From NCBI RefSeq assembly GCF_026247885.1, contig NZ_CP110921.1, positions 2,537,001 to 2,601,000 on the forward strand: a DNA stretch of 64,000 bases, read 5' to 3'. This document shows positions 6,980 to 14,105 of this stretch, in pieces. Made by a program: the position numbers and the translations under genes. The notes under the pieces were generated by a model. The model worked only from the letters and a program-made list of their open reading frames with translations. It was not told the DNA's origin and searched no databases. This stretch comes from Methylococcus mesophilus. Its GTDB lineage: Bacteria; Pseudomonadota; Gammaproteobacteria; Methylococcales; Methylococcaceae. The stretch's first letter is position 1; every line of letters starts with the position of its first letter.

Positions 6980-7066
6980 ATGAGCAAAGACAACCTGGAG
7001 CAATGTGGCCTGTCGCGGCTGGATCGCGATCATGATGGCGTGCCTTGCGAGTCGATTTGCCGTTAA
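6980..7066 (+). CDS. 28-residue Excalibur-type peptide, possibly a gene fragment
   Basis: Tiny frame MSKDNLEQCGLSRLDRDHDG then VPCESICR. The C-LDRDHDGVPCE core is the calcium-binding Excalibur motif, with an EF-hand-like DRDHDG loop between two cysteines. The usual domain is about 37 residues and normally ends a longer secreted or nuclease protein; here a stop codon lies directly before the ATG and the N-terminal half is missing. It lies between the HsdR-N gene and the secreted protein, 19 bases before the latter. It is either a real micropeptide or the tail of a lost gene. Confidence 0.4.
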   Translation: MSKDNLEQCGLSRLDRDHDGVPCESICR

Positions 7067-7085
7067 GAAAAAATAAGGAGAGACG

Positions 7086-7892
7086 ATGAAAAGCTTCCTG
7101 GTAGTGGGTTTCCTTTGCGTGTTTCTAGGCGCAGCACATGCCGCCGGACCAACGTTTCCAACGACCCACCCCTTTGACGCGATCTACCAGAGATTACATT
7201 TTGGCGATAACGAGTCAGACCCGTTTGACGCCTATTTCTGGTGGGAGAACGGGAATCTGTGGATGGAAGCAGACCCCTTGCCGAGTGCTCACGTCTGTAG
7301 CCAGAATTTCACTTTCGTGCAAGATGGATCACAGTACAACGTCGCGTTACGGAACAAGAGCGACGACACGTTTTGCGGCACGTTGTATATCAATGCTGTC
7401 TTCCGGATGGTCGACCGGCGCAATGGCGCGCCGTTTAATCCAGTGCTCGGCGGGAAAATCTTTGTCGATGAGCTGGACAAGACTCAATCGATTGATATGC
7501 CGGCTGGGCCAGCGCCATCGCCGGACCCCACTCCCGAACCTTCCCCAACTCCATCTCCGACTCAGGCTCCGACCCCGACCCCTGAACCGACTGTGGCTCC
7601 AACTCCTGCGCCCACAGTCAACCCAACTCCAGCGCCTACTCTCGGACCATGTCCGACGCCGGCGCCTACGGGCACACCAGATCCTACACCCGAGCCGACC
7701 CCGGCCCCCATATACGACAAGCCGCAAGCGGACGTATATGACATCGACATCAAGAAAGTGGTTTGCCAGCGCAAGAATGGAAAGAAATTCCCTGCTCGGC
7801 AGCTGCCCGGACCTGGCAACTTCGTTTGTGACGGGATACCGATCAATGCCGGAGAGAAAGTAACGATCACCGTCGTGGGCACGAAGAAGTAA
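7086..7892 (+). CDS. Secreted protein with long Pro/Thr-rich linker
   Basis: 268 residues. Residues 1-20 are a signal peptide ([20 protein letters not shown]). Residues 21-140 form a cysteine-containing domain with many Trp, Asp and Phe ([20 protein letters not shown]). About 65 residues of PT/PA/PE repeats follow ([20 protein letters not shown] and similar), and a 55-residue C-terminal domain with two cysteines ([24 protein letters not shown]) closes it. GGAG precedes the ATG. Proline-threonine linkers usually join extracellular domains. This is not a standard virion gene and looks like lysogenic cargo exported by the host. Function unknown. Confidence 0.6.
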   Translation: MKSFLVVGFLCVFLGAAHAAGPTFPTTHPFDAIYQRLHFGDNESDPFDAYFWWENGNLWMEADPLPSAHVCSQNFTFVQDGSQYNVALRNKSDDTFCGTLYINAVFRMVDRRNGAPFNPVLGGKIFVDELDKTQSIDMPAGPAPSPDPTPEPSPTPSPTQAPTPTPEPTVAPTPAPTVNPTPAPTLGPCPTPAPTGTPDPTPEPTPAPIYDKPQADVYDIDIKKVVCQRKNGKKFPARQLPGPGNFVCDGIPINAGEKVTITVVGTKK

Positions 7893-7999
7893 TCCGACGA
7901 GGGGCGCGTGTGGCTTCATTTGATTGCTATGCGCGCCCTATGCCTACCGGATAGCGTTGCTCGGCCTCGAACGGCTTTCGAGGATTTGGAACGCGGTGT

Positions 8000-8028
8000 T
8001 TGGGATGGCCCTTGCCGCGCCGTATACT
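8000..8028 (+). promoter_or_regulatory. Putative promoter of the head-tail operon
   Basis: TTGGGA (8000-8005), 17-bp spacer, TATACT (8023-8028), about 105 bp before the protease gene. It matches 4/6 and 5/6 of the sigma-70 hexamers. The 240-bp gap 7893-8133 holds no gene but contains this element and two palindromes, TTAACC-C-GGTTAA (8039-8051) and the one at 8079-8098. Confidence 0.45.
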
Positions 8029-8078
8029 CTAGCCACTCTTAACCCGGTTAACAGCTCCTTTTCTCCCTTCTGCCAAGC

Positions 8079-8098
8079 AGGCGGAAACGTTTCCGCCT
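8079..8098. promoter_or_regulatory. Perfect 20-bp palindrome AGGCGGAAAC-GTTTCCGCCT
   Basis: Uninterrupted inverted repeat 36 bp before the first morphogenesis gene and downstream of the putative promoter. There is no T-run, so a terminator is unlikely. A late-gene regulator site is plausible by analogy with Mu C-protein sites, but this is inference. Confidence 0.4.
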
Positions 8099-8133
8099 GA
8101 TGCCTCTCGGCTCCGGTCCGTAACCTACGGACC

Positions 8134-9216
8134 ATGAGCCAGACCACACCTCAACCCATCGAATCCCTCAAGCCCGGCCGGTTTACGGCCATGAGCGGCC
8201 AGGTCGTTGAGTTTTCCGAATCCGATCTTGCTGCGATGGCGGCGGCCTACGATCCAGCGGTTTACCGCGCGCCGATCGTCGCCGGGCACCCGAAACACGA
8301 CGATCCGGCCTACGGCTGGGTCGATGCCCTGCGCTATTCGCCGGACACCCAGCGCCTGCTGTCCGTGCCCGGCGATGTCGATCCGGCGTTCGCCGAAATG
8401 GTGCGCAGTAAGAAATTCCGCTCTGTCAGCCTGTCCGTCTACCTCCCTGACTCTCCCGCCAATCCGAAACCGGGCGTGTTCTATCCGCGCCACCTCGGAT
8501 TTCTCGGCGCCATGCCGCCGGCGGTGAAGGGCCTGCGCGAAGCCTCCCTGTCCGATTCCGAAGAAGGCGTCATCGAGCTGAGCGAATGGGACGACGTGAC
8601 CAACGCCGGCCTGTGGCGCCGTTTGCGCGAATGGCTCATCGGCCAATTTGGCCAGGACACCGCCGATCGGGTGATCCCCGGTTACGACGTGCAATCCCTG
8701 GAGCAAGCCGCTCAACAGGAAGTGGCCGAAGCCGCCGCCGAGGATGCCGGCGCCCAGCCCGCCTTTTCAGAATCTCAACCCGAGGTAACGCCCACGATGA
8801 CTGCTCAAACCACCGATCTGGCCGAACGCGAGGCGGAAATTGCCCGCCGCGAGGCCGAACTGCAACGCCGCGAGGCGGCGGCGACGCGGCAGGCGCATGC
8901 CGATTTCGCCGAAAGCCTGGTGCAGGCCGGCAAGTTGCCGCCGGCGGACAAGGCGGGCCTGGTCGAATTCATGGCCAGCCTGGACGGCGAAGCGACGCTG
9001 GAATTCAGCGAAGGCGAGGAAACGGTCACGACGCAATCCAGCGCCTGGCTCAAGTCCTTCCTGAGCCGTCGCCTGCCGAAAACCATCGAATTCAGCGAGC
9101 TCAGCGGCGGTGCCGGCACGGGTGACGAGATCAGCCTGTCGGAAGACGAGCGGAAGACCTGTGAGGCGCTGAACCTCACGGCGGAAGAGTACCTGGCGGC
9201 AAAGAAGGGGGCGTGA
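8134..9216 (+). CDS. Mu gpI-like head maturation protease with C-terminal scaffold
   Basis: 360 residues. The N-terminal domain (PGRFTAMSGQVVEFSESDLA, IVAGHPKHDDPAYGWVDALR, FRSVSLSVYLPD, HLGFLGAMPPAVKGL) is the Mu prophage I protease family, which processes the head scaffold. From about residue 222 an internal ATG begins a charged coiled-coil region (EREAEIARREAELQRREAAA) equivalent to the scaffold protein Z made from an internal start. It is the first gene of the late operon; the usual upstream terminase, portal and gpF genes are absent. The decoration-protein gene starts one base after the stop. Confidence 0.88.
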   Translation: MSQTTPQPIESLKPGRFTAMSGQVVEFSESDLAAMAAAYDPAVYRAPIVAGHPKHDDPAYGWVDALRYSPDTQRLLSVPGDVDPAFAEMVRSKKFRSVSLSVYLPDSPANPKPGVFYPRHLGFLGAMPPAVKGLREASLSDSEEGVIELSEWDDVTNAGLWRRLREWLIGQFGQDTADRVIPGYDVQSLEQAAQQEVAEAAAEDAGAQPAFSESQPEVTPTMTAQTTDLAEREAEIARREAELQRREAAATRQAHADFAESLVQAGKLPPADKAGLVEFMASLDGEATLEFSEGEETVTTQSSAWLKSFLSRRLPKTIEFSELSGGAGTGDEISLSEDERKTCEALNLTAEEYLAAKKGA

Positions 9217-9217
9217 C

Positions 9218-9634
9218 ATGACCGCATTGGCAGCAGAGCGCAACACCAAAGAACGGATCGGCGACGTCTTCGACCTGCCGGTCAAGGCCAACACCAAATG
9301 CTATCTCGGCGGCCTGGCCGTCATCGATGCCGGCTACGCGGCGCCCGGACGTACCGCAACCACCCTGGTCGCCGCCGGCCGGTTCGAAGAGAGCGTCGAC
9401 AACACCGGCGGTGCGGCCGGCGACAAGAAGGCGCGGGTCAAGCGCGGCATCTACAAGTTCGCCAACAGCGCCGCGGGCGATCTGATCGCGCAGGCCGACG
9501 TCGGCGCCGACTGCTACATCGTCGACGACCAGACCGTCGCCAAGACCAACGGCACCAACACCCGCTCCCGCGCGGGCCAAATCGTAGCCGTCGACAGCGA
9601 CGGCGTCTGGGTCCAGATCGGTCTGGGCTGGTAA
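9218..9634 (+). CDS. Head decoration protein-like (DUF2190 type)
   Basis: 138 residues, one base after the protease gene and 12 before the major capsid gene, the usual site of a head-stabilising protein. The sequence is rich in small residues and beta-prone: FDLPVKANTKCYLGGLAVID, ARVKRGIYKFANSA, a Cys-containing VGADCYIVDDQTVAKT, and AGQIVAVDSDGVWVQIG at the end. This pattern fits small phage decoration or capsid-cement proteins. The family assignment is by pattern and position only. Confidence 0.65.
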   Translation: MTALAAERNTKERIGDVFDLPVKANTKCYLGGLAVIDAGYAAPGRTATTLVAAGRFEESVDNTGGAAGDKKARVKRGIYKFANSAAGDLIAQADVGADCYIVDDQTVAKTNGTNTRSRAGQIVAVDSDGVWVQIGLGW

Positions 9635-9646
9635 TCGGAGACACAT

Positions 9647-10543
9647 ATGCAGATCACGCCGCAAACCCTGAAAGCCCTCCAGAACGGCTTCAATGCCGCC
9701 TTCCTCAAGGGCTTCAACTCCGCCGAGGCCCAGTGGCCCCTGATCGCGATGGAGGTTCCCTCCCAGTCGGCCCTGGAAAACTACGGCTGGATGAAAGAAC
9801 TGCCCGGCATGCGGGAATGGATCGGCCAGCGCGTCATCCACAACCTGGAGATGATCGGTTACCAGATCATCAACAAACATTGGGAGCACACCGTCGGCGT
9901 CGACCGCGACGACATCGATGACGACAAACTGGGCCTGTATTCCACCCGCTTCTCGATGCAGGGCGAGGTCGCCAAACGCCACCCGGACGAACTGATGTGG
10001 CAGGTGCTGCTGAGCGGATTCAATTCGCTCGCGATGGACGGCCAGTATTTCTTCGACACCGACCATCTGGGCTACGACGCCGCCGGCACGGAAACCTCCT
10101 GGAGCAACTACCAGGCCGGTGCCAGTTCGCCCTGGTTCCTGATGGACCTCTCGCGCAGCTTCATGAAGCCGCTGGTGTTCCAGAACCGTTCGACCGTGAA
10201 GTTCGTCAATCAGTCCAACGAGACCGACGACAACGTGTTCATGAACCGGCAGTTCCGGTTCGGTGTGGACGGCCGCTACAACGGCGGCTTCGGTTTCTAT
10301 CAGCTTGCCTATGCCTCCAAAGCCGCGCTCGATGCCACCAACTACCAGGCAGGCCGGCTGGCGCTGGGCACTCAGCGCCGGCCGGACGGGACGGCGCTGC
10401 CTGTGCATGTCACTCATCTAGTCGTTGGCCCGACCAATGAAGCCGCCGCGCTCGCGCTGCTCAACAAGGAGCTGGTCTCCGGCGGTGAAACCAACATCTG
10501 GTACAAGACCGCGCAGCTCGTGGTCGTGCCGCAGCTGGGGTAA
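9647..10543 (+). CDS. Mu gpT-like major capsid protein
   Basis: 298 residues of the Mu T major head subunit family: an N-terminal helix (LKALQNGFNAAFLKGF), then YGWMKELPGMREWIGQRVIH, the segment QIINKHWEHTVGVDRDDIDD, DGQYFFDTDHLGYDAAGTE and a C-terminal WYKTAQLVVVPQLG. The length is typical of the family. It builds an HK97-fold icosahedral shell. A GGAGA ribosome site precedes the ATG. The gpI/decoration/gpT order is that of Mu. Confidence 0.9.
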   Translation: MQITPQTLKALQNGFNAAFLKGFNSAEAQWPLIAMEVPSQSALENYGWMKELPGMREWIGQRVIHNLEMIGYQIINKHWEHTVGVDRDDIDDDKLGLYSTRFSMQGEVAKRHPDELMWQVLLSGFNSLAMDGQYFFDTDHLGYDAAGTETSWSNYQAGASSPWFLMDLSRSFMKPLVFQNRSTVKFVNQSNETDDNVFMNRQFRFGVDGRYNGGFGFYQLAYASKAALDATNYQAGRLALGTQRRPDGTALPVHVTHLVVGPTNEAAALALLNKELVSGGETNIWYKTAQLVVVPQLG

Positions 10544-10550
10544 GCAAACC

Positions 10551-10787
10551 ATGATCCGAATCACTGCACGACGCGCCGGATTCCGCCGCTGTGGCATCGC
10601 CCACCCGGCGGAACCCATCGATTACCCCTTCGATCGTTTCGACGAAGGCGAGCTGAAGAAGCTCCAGGCCGAAAACATGCTCATCGTCGAAGTGCTGGAC
10701 GATGAGGCATCGGAATCCGCCGCAGACGATCCGGCGCCGCTCAAGCCGCATCGCGGCAAAGCCGCTCCCACAGGGTCCGCGGCATGA
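10551..10787 (+). CDS. Mu gp35/FluMu HI1506-like small head protein
   Basis: 78 residues: IRITARRAGFRRCGIAHPAE followed by PFDRFDEGELKKLQAENMLI, the pattern of the Mu-like FluMu N-terminal domain protein found directly after the major capsid gene. The C-terminus is a disordered acidic/basic tail. The start at ATG 10551 lies 7 bases after the capsid gene stop, and the stop overlaps the next start by ATGA. It is presumed to act in head completion; the exact role is not established. Confidence 0.75.
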   Translation: MIRITARRAGFRRCGIAHPAEPIDYPFDRFDEGELKKLQAENMLIVEVLDDEASESAADDPAPLKPHRGKAAPTGSAA

Positions 10788-11200
10788 GCTATTGCACCCA
10801 AGCCGACCTGGAAAAGGTCTCGGCCGTCGAGTTCCTGCAGCTGGCCGATCGCGACCACGACAGTGTGGCGGATGCGGACGTCGTAGCCGAGGCCATCGCG
10901 AAGGCGGACGGGATCATCGACAGCTACGTGCGCCACCGCTACGCCGTGCCGCTGGCGCCCGATCCGGCTATCCGGGACTGCGCGGTGAAGCTGGTCTGGT
11001 TCACCCTGCAGGAAACCAATCCGACCGAAGCCGCCCGGAAGAACCGCGACGACGCGGTGAAGTTCCTGCGTGACCTATCAGAAGGCACGAGCCACCTGGG
11101 GCCGGATCAGCTCGCACCGGGCGCGACCGTCAGCGTCGACGTTCCGCAGGCCGAAGCGCCGGACCGGGTGTTCAGCGACGACACGCTGGCCGGCTACTAG
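10784..11200 (+). CDS. Mu gp36-like head completion protein (DUF1320)
   Basis: 138 residues: YCTQADLEKVSAVEFLQLAD, ADVVAEAIAKADGIIDSYVR, HRYAVPLAPDPAIRDCAVKL and FLRDLSEGTSHLG. This is the DUF1320 family (Mu gp36), helical proteins of the gp6/gp15 adaptor type that sit at the head-tail connector. It overlaps the gp35-like gene by four bases and is followed 9 bases later by the gp37-like gene. Confidence 0.85.
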   Translation: MSYCTQADLEKVSAVEFLQLADRDHDSVADADVVAEAIAKADGIIDSYVRHRYAVPLAPDPAIRDCAVKLVWFTLQETNPTEAARKNRDDAVKFLRDLSEGTSHLGPDQLAPGATVSVDVPQAEAPDRVFSDDTLAGY

Positions 11201-11209
11201 AGCGCGTCG

Positions 11210-11638
11210 ATGCAAATCTCACCCGTCGTCGCCCAGCTCCAGACCGTGCCGGAACTTACCGGCCGGGTCGAGATCGCCGGCAGCGTCCGTCAGATCCTGA
11301 CCGAGCTGAACAGCGGGAAAGGCCCGCGATGGGCCTGGGTGATTTCGCCGGGTGACGACGCCGGGAATAACACACTGTCGGCCGGTGGCATCCGGCAACG
11401 GGTGACCGACCGCTACGGCGTCGTCCTCGGCTGCTACGACGTCAGCGACCGCCGCGGGGAAGCCGCACTGCTCAAGGTCGAAGCGCTCGGCCAGGCCGTG
11501 GAACCGAAGCTCTTGGGCTTCATCCCGGCGCCGGGTTACGCGGAACTCACCTACCGATCCGGCCAAATGGTCGGCGGCACCGACGGCTGGGTGCTGTGGC
11601 TGCACCTCTGGCAATCGAACCACTACATCACCAAGTGA
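11210..11638 (+). CDS. Mu gp37-like tail terminator/connector protein
   Basis: 142 residues: QISPVVAQLQTVPELTGRVE, RWAWVISPGDDAGNNTL, RYGVVLGCYDVSDRRGEAAL, LGFIPAPGYAELTYRSGQMV, VLWLHLWQSNHYITK. The alternating hydrophobic pattern and place between gp36 and the tube protein fit the tail-terminator/minor tail protein U family. It probably caps the tail tube and joins it to the head. The start is ATG 11210, with no strong ribosome site visible. Confidence 0.7.
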   Translation: MQISPVVAQLQTVPELTGRVEIAGSVRQILTELNSGKGPRWAWVISPGDDAGNNTLSAGGIRQRVTDRYGVVLGCYDVSDRRGEAALLKVEALGQAVEPKLLGFIPAPGYAELTYRSGQMVGGTDGWVLWLHLWQSNHYITK

Positions 11639-11645
11639 GGACGTG

Positions 11646-11987
11646 ATGCACACGAGTGAACATTTCGGCAAGGGCGGCAGTTACACCCTGAACCCGGAAA
11701 CCGATCAGATCGAACTGGCCGAGGAACGCATCCAGATGGCCCCGGAATTCGTGCCGGTTGTTGCCTTCTCGGACGGTTCGGCCTCGGAGGAACAGGCTGC
11801 GGCTGCCGAAGCGGCGACTGTGTCCGACGCGCCGGCGCCGGTGACCGCTGATCCAGTTGCCGCGGATCCGGCGTCCCTCGAAGCCGCGCAGGACCCGTCA
11901 GCGACCGTGAACGACACCTCAACGGACCGGCCTGGCCGGCGCGGCAAACGAGCCGAGACCGATCCGACTGACGGAGGCGCAGCATGA
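11646..11987 (+). CDS. Small phage protein with Ala/Pro-rich disordered tail
   Basis: 113 residues from ATG 11646. The first 45 residues are ordered (HTSEHFGKGGSYTLNPETDQ, then IQMAPEFVPVVAF); the rest is acidic, Ala/Pro/Asp-rich and likely disordered. The stop overlaps the start of the tail tube gene (ATGA). Position between terminator and tube suggests a minor head-tail junction component. I do not recognise the family. Confidence 0.6.
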   Translation: MHTSEHFGKGGSYTLNPETDQIELAEERIQMAPEFVPVVAFSDGSASEEQAAAAEAATVSDAPAPVTADPVAADPASLEAAQDPSATVNDTSTDRPGRRGKRAETDPTDGGAA

Positions 11988-13174
11988 GTGGCCAAATCAC
12001 CCGCAACAACCGAGTCCTGGTCGGCAAACTCGAATCCACCTATGGCGTCGACGCCAACCCCACCGGCGCGGTCAATGCGATCCGGGTCACCGACCTGAGC
12101 ATCAAGCCGGTCCTGGGCAACCAGAAGAGGATCAATTACATCCGGGGTTTCCTCGGTATCGGTCGCAATGTCCGCACCGAACTGTACCGCTCGATCACCT
12201 TCAAGGTAGACATGGTCTCGGCGCTGACGCCGGGCCAGGCACCGCCCTATGGGTTCATCCTGCGGGCCTGCGGCATGGCCGAGACCTTACTGGCGGCTGC
12301 GGTGACCGGCACCTTACAAGCAGGCTCCACCGCCACCACGCTCAAGCTGCCGGCAGCGGCCTCCGCCATCAACGGTGCCTACATCGGCGCCAAGAGCCGG
12401 ATCACCGGCGGACTCGGCAGCGGTCAGGCCGCCTCTGGCATCGCCTACGACGGCGTCTCGAAGATCCTGACGCTCGACCGTCCCTTGGCCACCGTGCCGG
12501 ACGGCACCTCGGCGGTATCGATCGATCCCTTCGCCCGCTACAACCCGATCAGCGACCTCGGAACCATGGAAGCGGCGACGTTCTACTACTACACGGGCAA
12601 CAAAGTCCGGCACAAGCTGCTCGGCTGCCGTGGCAACGCCAAGTGGGATGCCTCGTCGAAGGACACCGGCTTCATTGAGTTCGAGATGTTCGGGCTCTAC
12701 GGCGGCGTGGCGGACGCCTCGGAAGCCAGCGTGGTGACGACCAACTGGGTCGATCCCTGGGAGGTCGGTTTCGGCCGCACCTACGGCCAATTCTTCGGGA
12801 AGCAGTTCACCGGCGGCGCTACCGGCCTGCAGATGGGCAAGTTCTCGCTCGATCTGGGCCACAAGCCCAAATACCGCAGCGTGGTGGGTTTCCAGGGCAT
12901 CAACAGTACGGATCGGGAGTCCACCGGCTCGATCACGCTCGACGCCACCCTGGTGGCCGAGCAGGACATCTGGGCCATCGTCACCGGCAGCACGACCGGC
13001 CCGATCGGCATTGAGCAGCCCGACACCAACAATGGCTCAGTCCGTCTCGACGTGCCGAAGGCTGACCCGACCGACGCCGATGACGGCGACGACGAGGGCA
13101 TCTCGATTAACAACATCCCGTTCGATTGTATGCCGGTCCTCGGCAACGACGAACTCTACTACACCTGCCGCTAA
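11984..13174 (+). CDS. Phage tail tube protein (siphovirus type)
   Basis: 396 residues: RNNRVLVGKLESTYGVDANP, then beta-rich segments typical of a tube subunit (ILTLDRPLATVPDGTSAVSI, NKVRHKLLGCRGNAKWDASS, YRSVVGFQGINSTDRESTGS) and an acidic loop DPTDADDGDDEGIS. The N-terminal pattern resembles siphovirus tube proteins. At 396 residues it is larger than lambda gpV, so an added Ig-like domain is possible. It lies directly before the G/GT chaperone pair. A tube gene with no sheath gene points to a long non-contractile tail. Confidence 0.75.
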   Translation: MSGQITRNNRVLVGKLESTYGVDANPTGAVNAIRVTDLSIKPVLGNQKRINYIRGFLGIGRNVRTELYRSITFKVDMVSALTPGQAPPYGFILRACGMAETLLAAAVTGTLQAGSTATTLKLPAAASAINGAYIGAKSRITGGLGSGQAASGIAYDGVSKILTLDRPLATVPDGTSAVSIDPFARYNPISDLGTMEAATFYYYTGNKVRHKLLGCRGNAKWDASSKDTGFIEFEMFGLYGGVADASEASVVTTNWVDPWEVGFGRTYGQFFGKQFTGGATGLQMGKFSLDLGHKPKYRSVVGFQGINSTDRESTGSITLDATLVAEQDIWAIVTGSTTGPIGIEQPDTNNGSVRLDVPKADPTDADDGDDEGISINNIPFDCMPVLGNDELYYTCR

Positions 13175-13188
13175 GGAGACATGACCCC

Positions 13189-13599
13189 ATGGCATTCAAG
13201 CTCGGTACCCAGGAAGCACTCGACAAGCCCATCGCCCGCAAGGTGCTGCTCCCGGTCTGTAACGAGGCCGGCACCCCGGTCAATCACCAGATCACGCTGC
13301 TCTATCACCGTATGACGGTTGAAGAGATCGGCGCCGCCTACGCTGCCCTGGGGGAAGACGCCAAGCTGCTCGAAGAGCTCAGCGGGCCGGCGCTGACCGC
13401 CGCGGTGCTTGATATGCACGCCAACCACGTCCTGCGCCTGGCGGTCGGGTGGAAGGAGGTTCAGGCGGACGACGGTACCGACGCGGCATTCACCTTCGAC
13501 AATGTCCGCGCTTTGCTGAACGCCGTGCCGAAAGCCTACGACAAGATTACGGAGGAGTTCCAGAAAGCCAACCGGGGCGGCGCCGCACTGGGAAACTGA
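13189..13599 (+). CDS. Tail assembly chaperone, G-like
   Basis: 136 residues from ATG 13189 (AAGGAG 11 bases upstream). It lies between the tube and tape-measure genes, the position of lambda gpG. Sequence: FKLGTQEALDKPIARKVLLP, ITLLYHRMTVEEIGAAYAAL, HANHVLRLAVGWKEV, VRALLNAVPKAYDKITEEFQ. The gene ends CTG GGA AAC TGA, in which G-GGA-AAC is an in-phase slippery heptamer (13590-13596), so a fraction of ribosomes should continue into the -1 frame to make a GT fusion. Confidence 0.75.
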   Translation: MAFKLGTQEALDKPIARKVLLPVCNEAGTPVNHQITLLYHRMTVEEIGAAYAALGEDAKLLEELSGPALTAAVLDMHANHVLRLAVGWKEVQADDGTDAAFTFDNVRALLNAVPKAYDKITEEFQKANRGGAALGN

Positions 13600-13988
13600 T
13601 CGAGGCCGCCGAGCACTGGGCGCGAGGCGGCGACCAGCCCGATCAAGCCTTCCAGGACGACATGGAAGGCTTCGGTTTGACGCAGGCACAAGAGGAAGCG
13701 GCGCCGGCGGATACCGACTTCTATGTCATGGAGGACAACTGGGACACGGTGATGGCGTTCCTCGCCTGCCGAACCCGGTGGCAGCGGGAATTTCCACCCC
13801 TCGGCGGCCCCGCGATCTGGCTCGGTTTGAACTATTCAGACGTGGAAGTGGTGATTCGCAACCTCGGGCACGAAGGCGAGGCGGCCCGCCAGATCTTCGC
13901 CGGCATTCAGGTGATGGAAGCGGCGGCACTGGCCGTGTTCCATCCGCCGGCGGTTGTCTCAACGGCCGGAGAACAGGCGGACGAATGA
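13189..13988 (+). CDS. Tail assembly chaperone GT fusion via -1 frameshift (DUF1799-like T part)
   Basis: The -1 frame is open from before the G stop and has no start codon of its own near 13600. Slippage at GGGAAAC (13590-13596) re-reads C13596 and joins GAALGN to LIEAAEHWARGGDQPDQAF. The T part is about 130 residues and contains NWDTVMAFLACRTRWQREF and IWLGLNYSDVEVVIR, the Trp/Thr pattern of DUF1799-type chaperone T proteins. G/GT pairs guide tape-measure folding and tail length in siphoviruses; the lambda slip site is GGGAAAG, one base different. Confidence 0.75.
13590..13596 (+). promoter_or_regulatory. Programmed -1 frameshift heptamer GGGAAAC
   Basis: X-XXY-YYZ motif in exact phase (CTG GGA AAC) directly before the TGA of the G gene. 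The stop codon right after the slip site would favour pausing. No structure downstream was modelled. Confidence 0.75.
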
Positions 13989-14105
13989 CGTCAGAGCGAA
14001 AACCACAACGATAGCGGCCCCTACCATCGCCACGCCGGCGCCGTATTTCAGCCACCCCAGCGCAAATAGCAGAAAGCCCAGCACCATCAGACTGATTACG
14101 GACAT
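13959..14105 (-). CDS. Candidate 48-residue membrane protein opposite the tail operon
   Basis: On the reverse strand, in the only real gap of the tail module (13989-14105), a frame runs ATG-TGA: MSVISLMVLGFLLFALGWLK, YGAGVAMVGAAIVVVFALTS, then FVRLFSGR. It contains two clear hydrophobic segments. It is antisense to the operon, overlaps the end of the T frame by 30 bases and has a weak AGGG upstream. The hydrophobicity could be a by-product of the opposite-strand composition. Low confidence. Confidence 0.25.
   Translation of the reverse strand: MSVISLMVLGFLLFALGWLKYGAGVAMVGAAIVVVFALTSFVRLFSGR

Noticed and set aside
7500-7720. Short periodic CCGAC/CCAAC-like pattern resembling a repeat array or CRISPR
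   Set aside because: It is the coding sequence of the Pro/Thr linker; units have no constant repeat or spacer structure.
9176-10417. 413-codon reverse frame opposite the capsid gene
   Set aside because: Shadow of gpT and the decoration protein gene.
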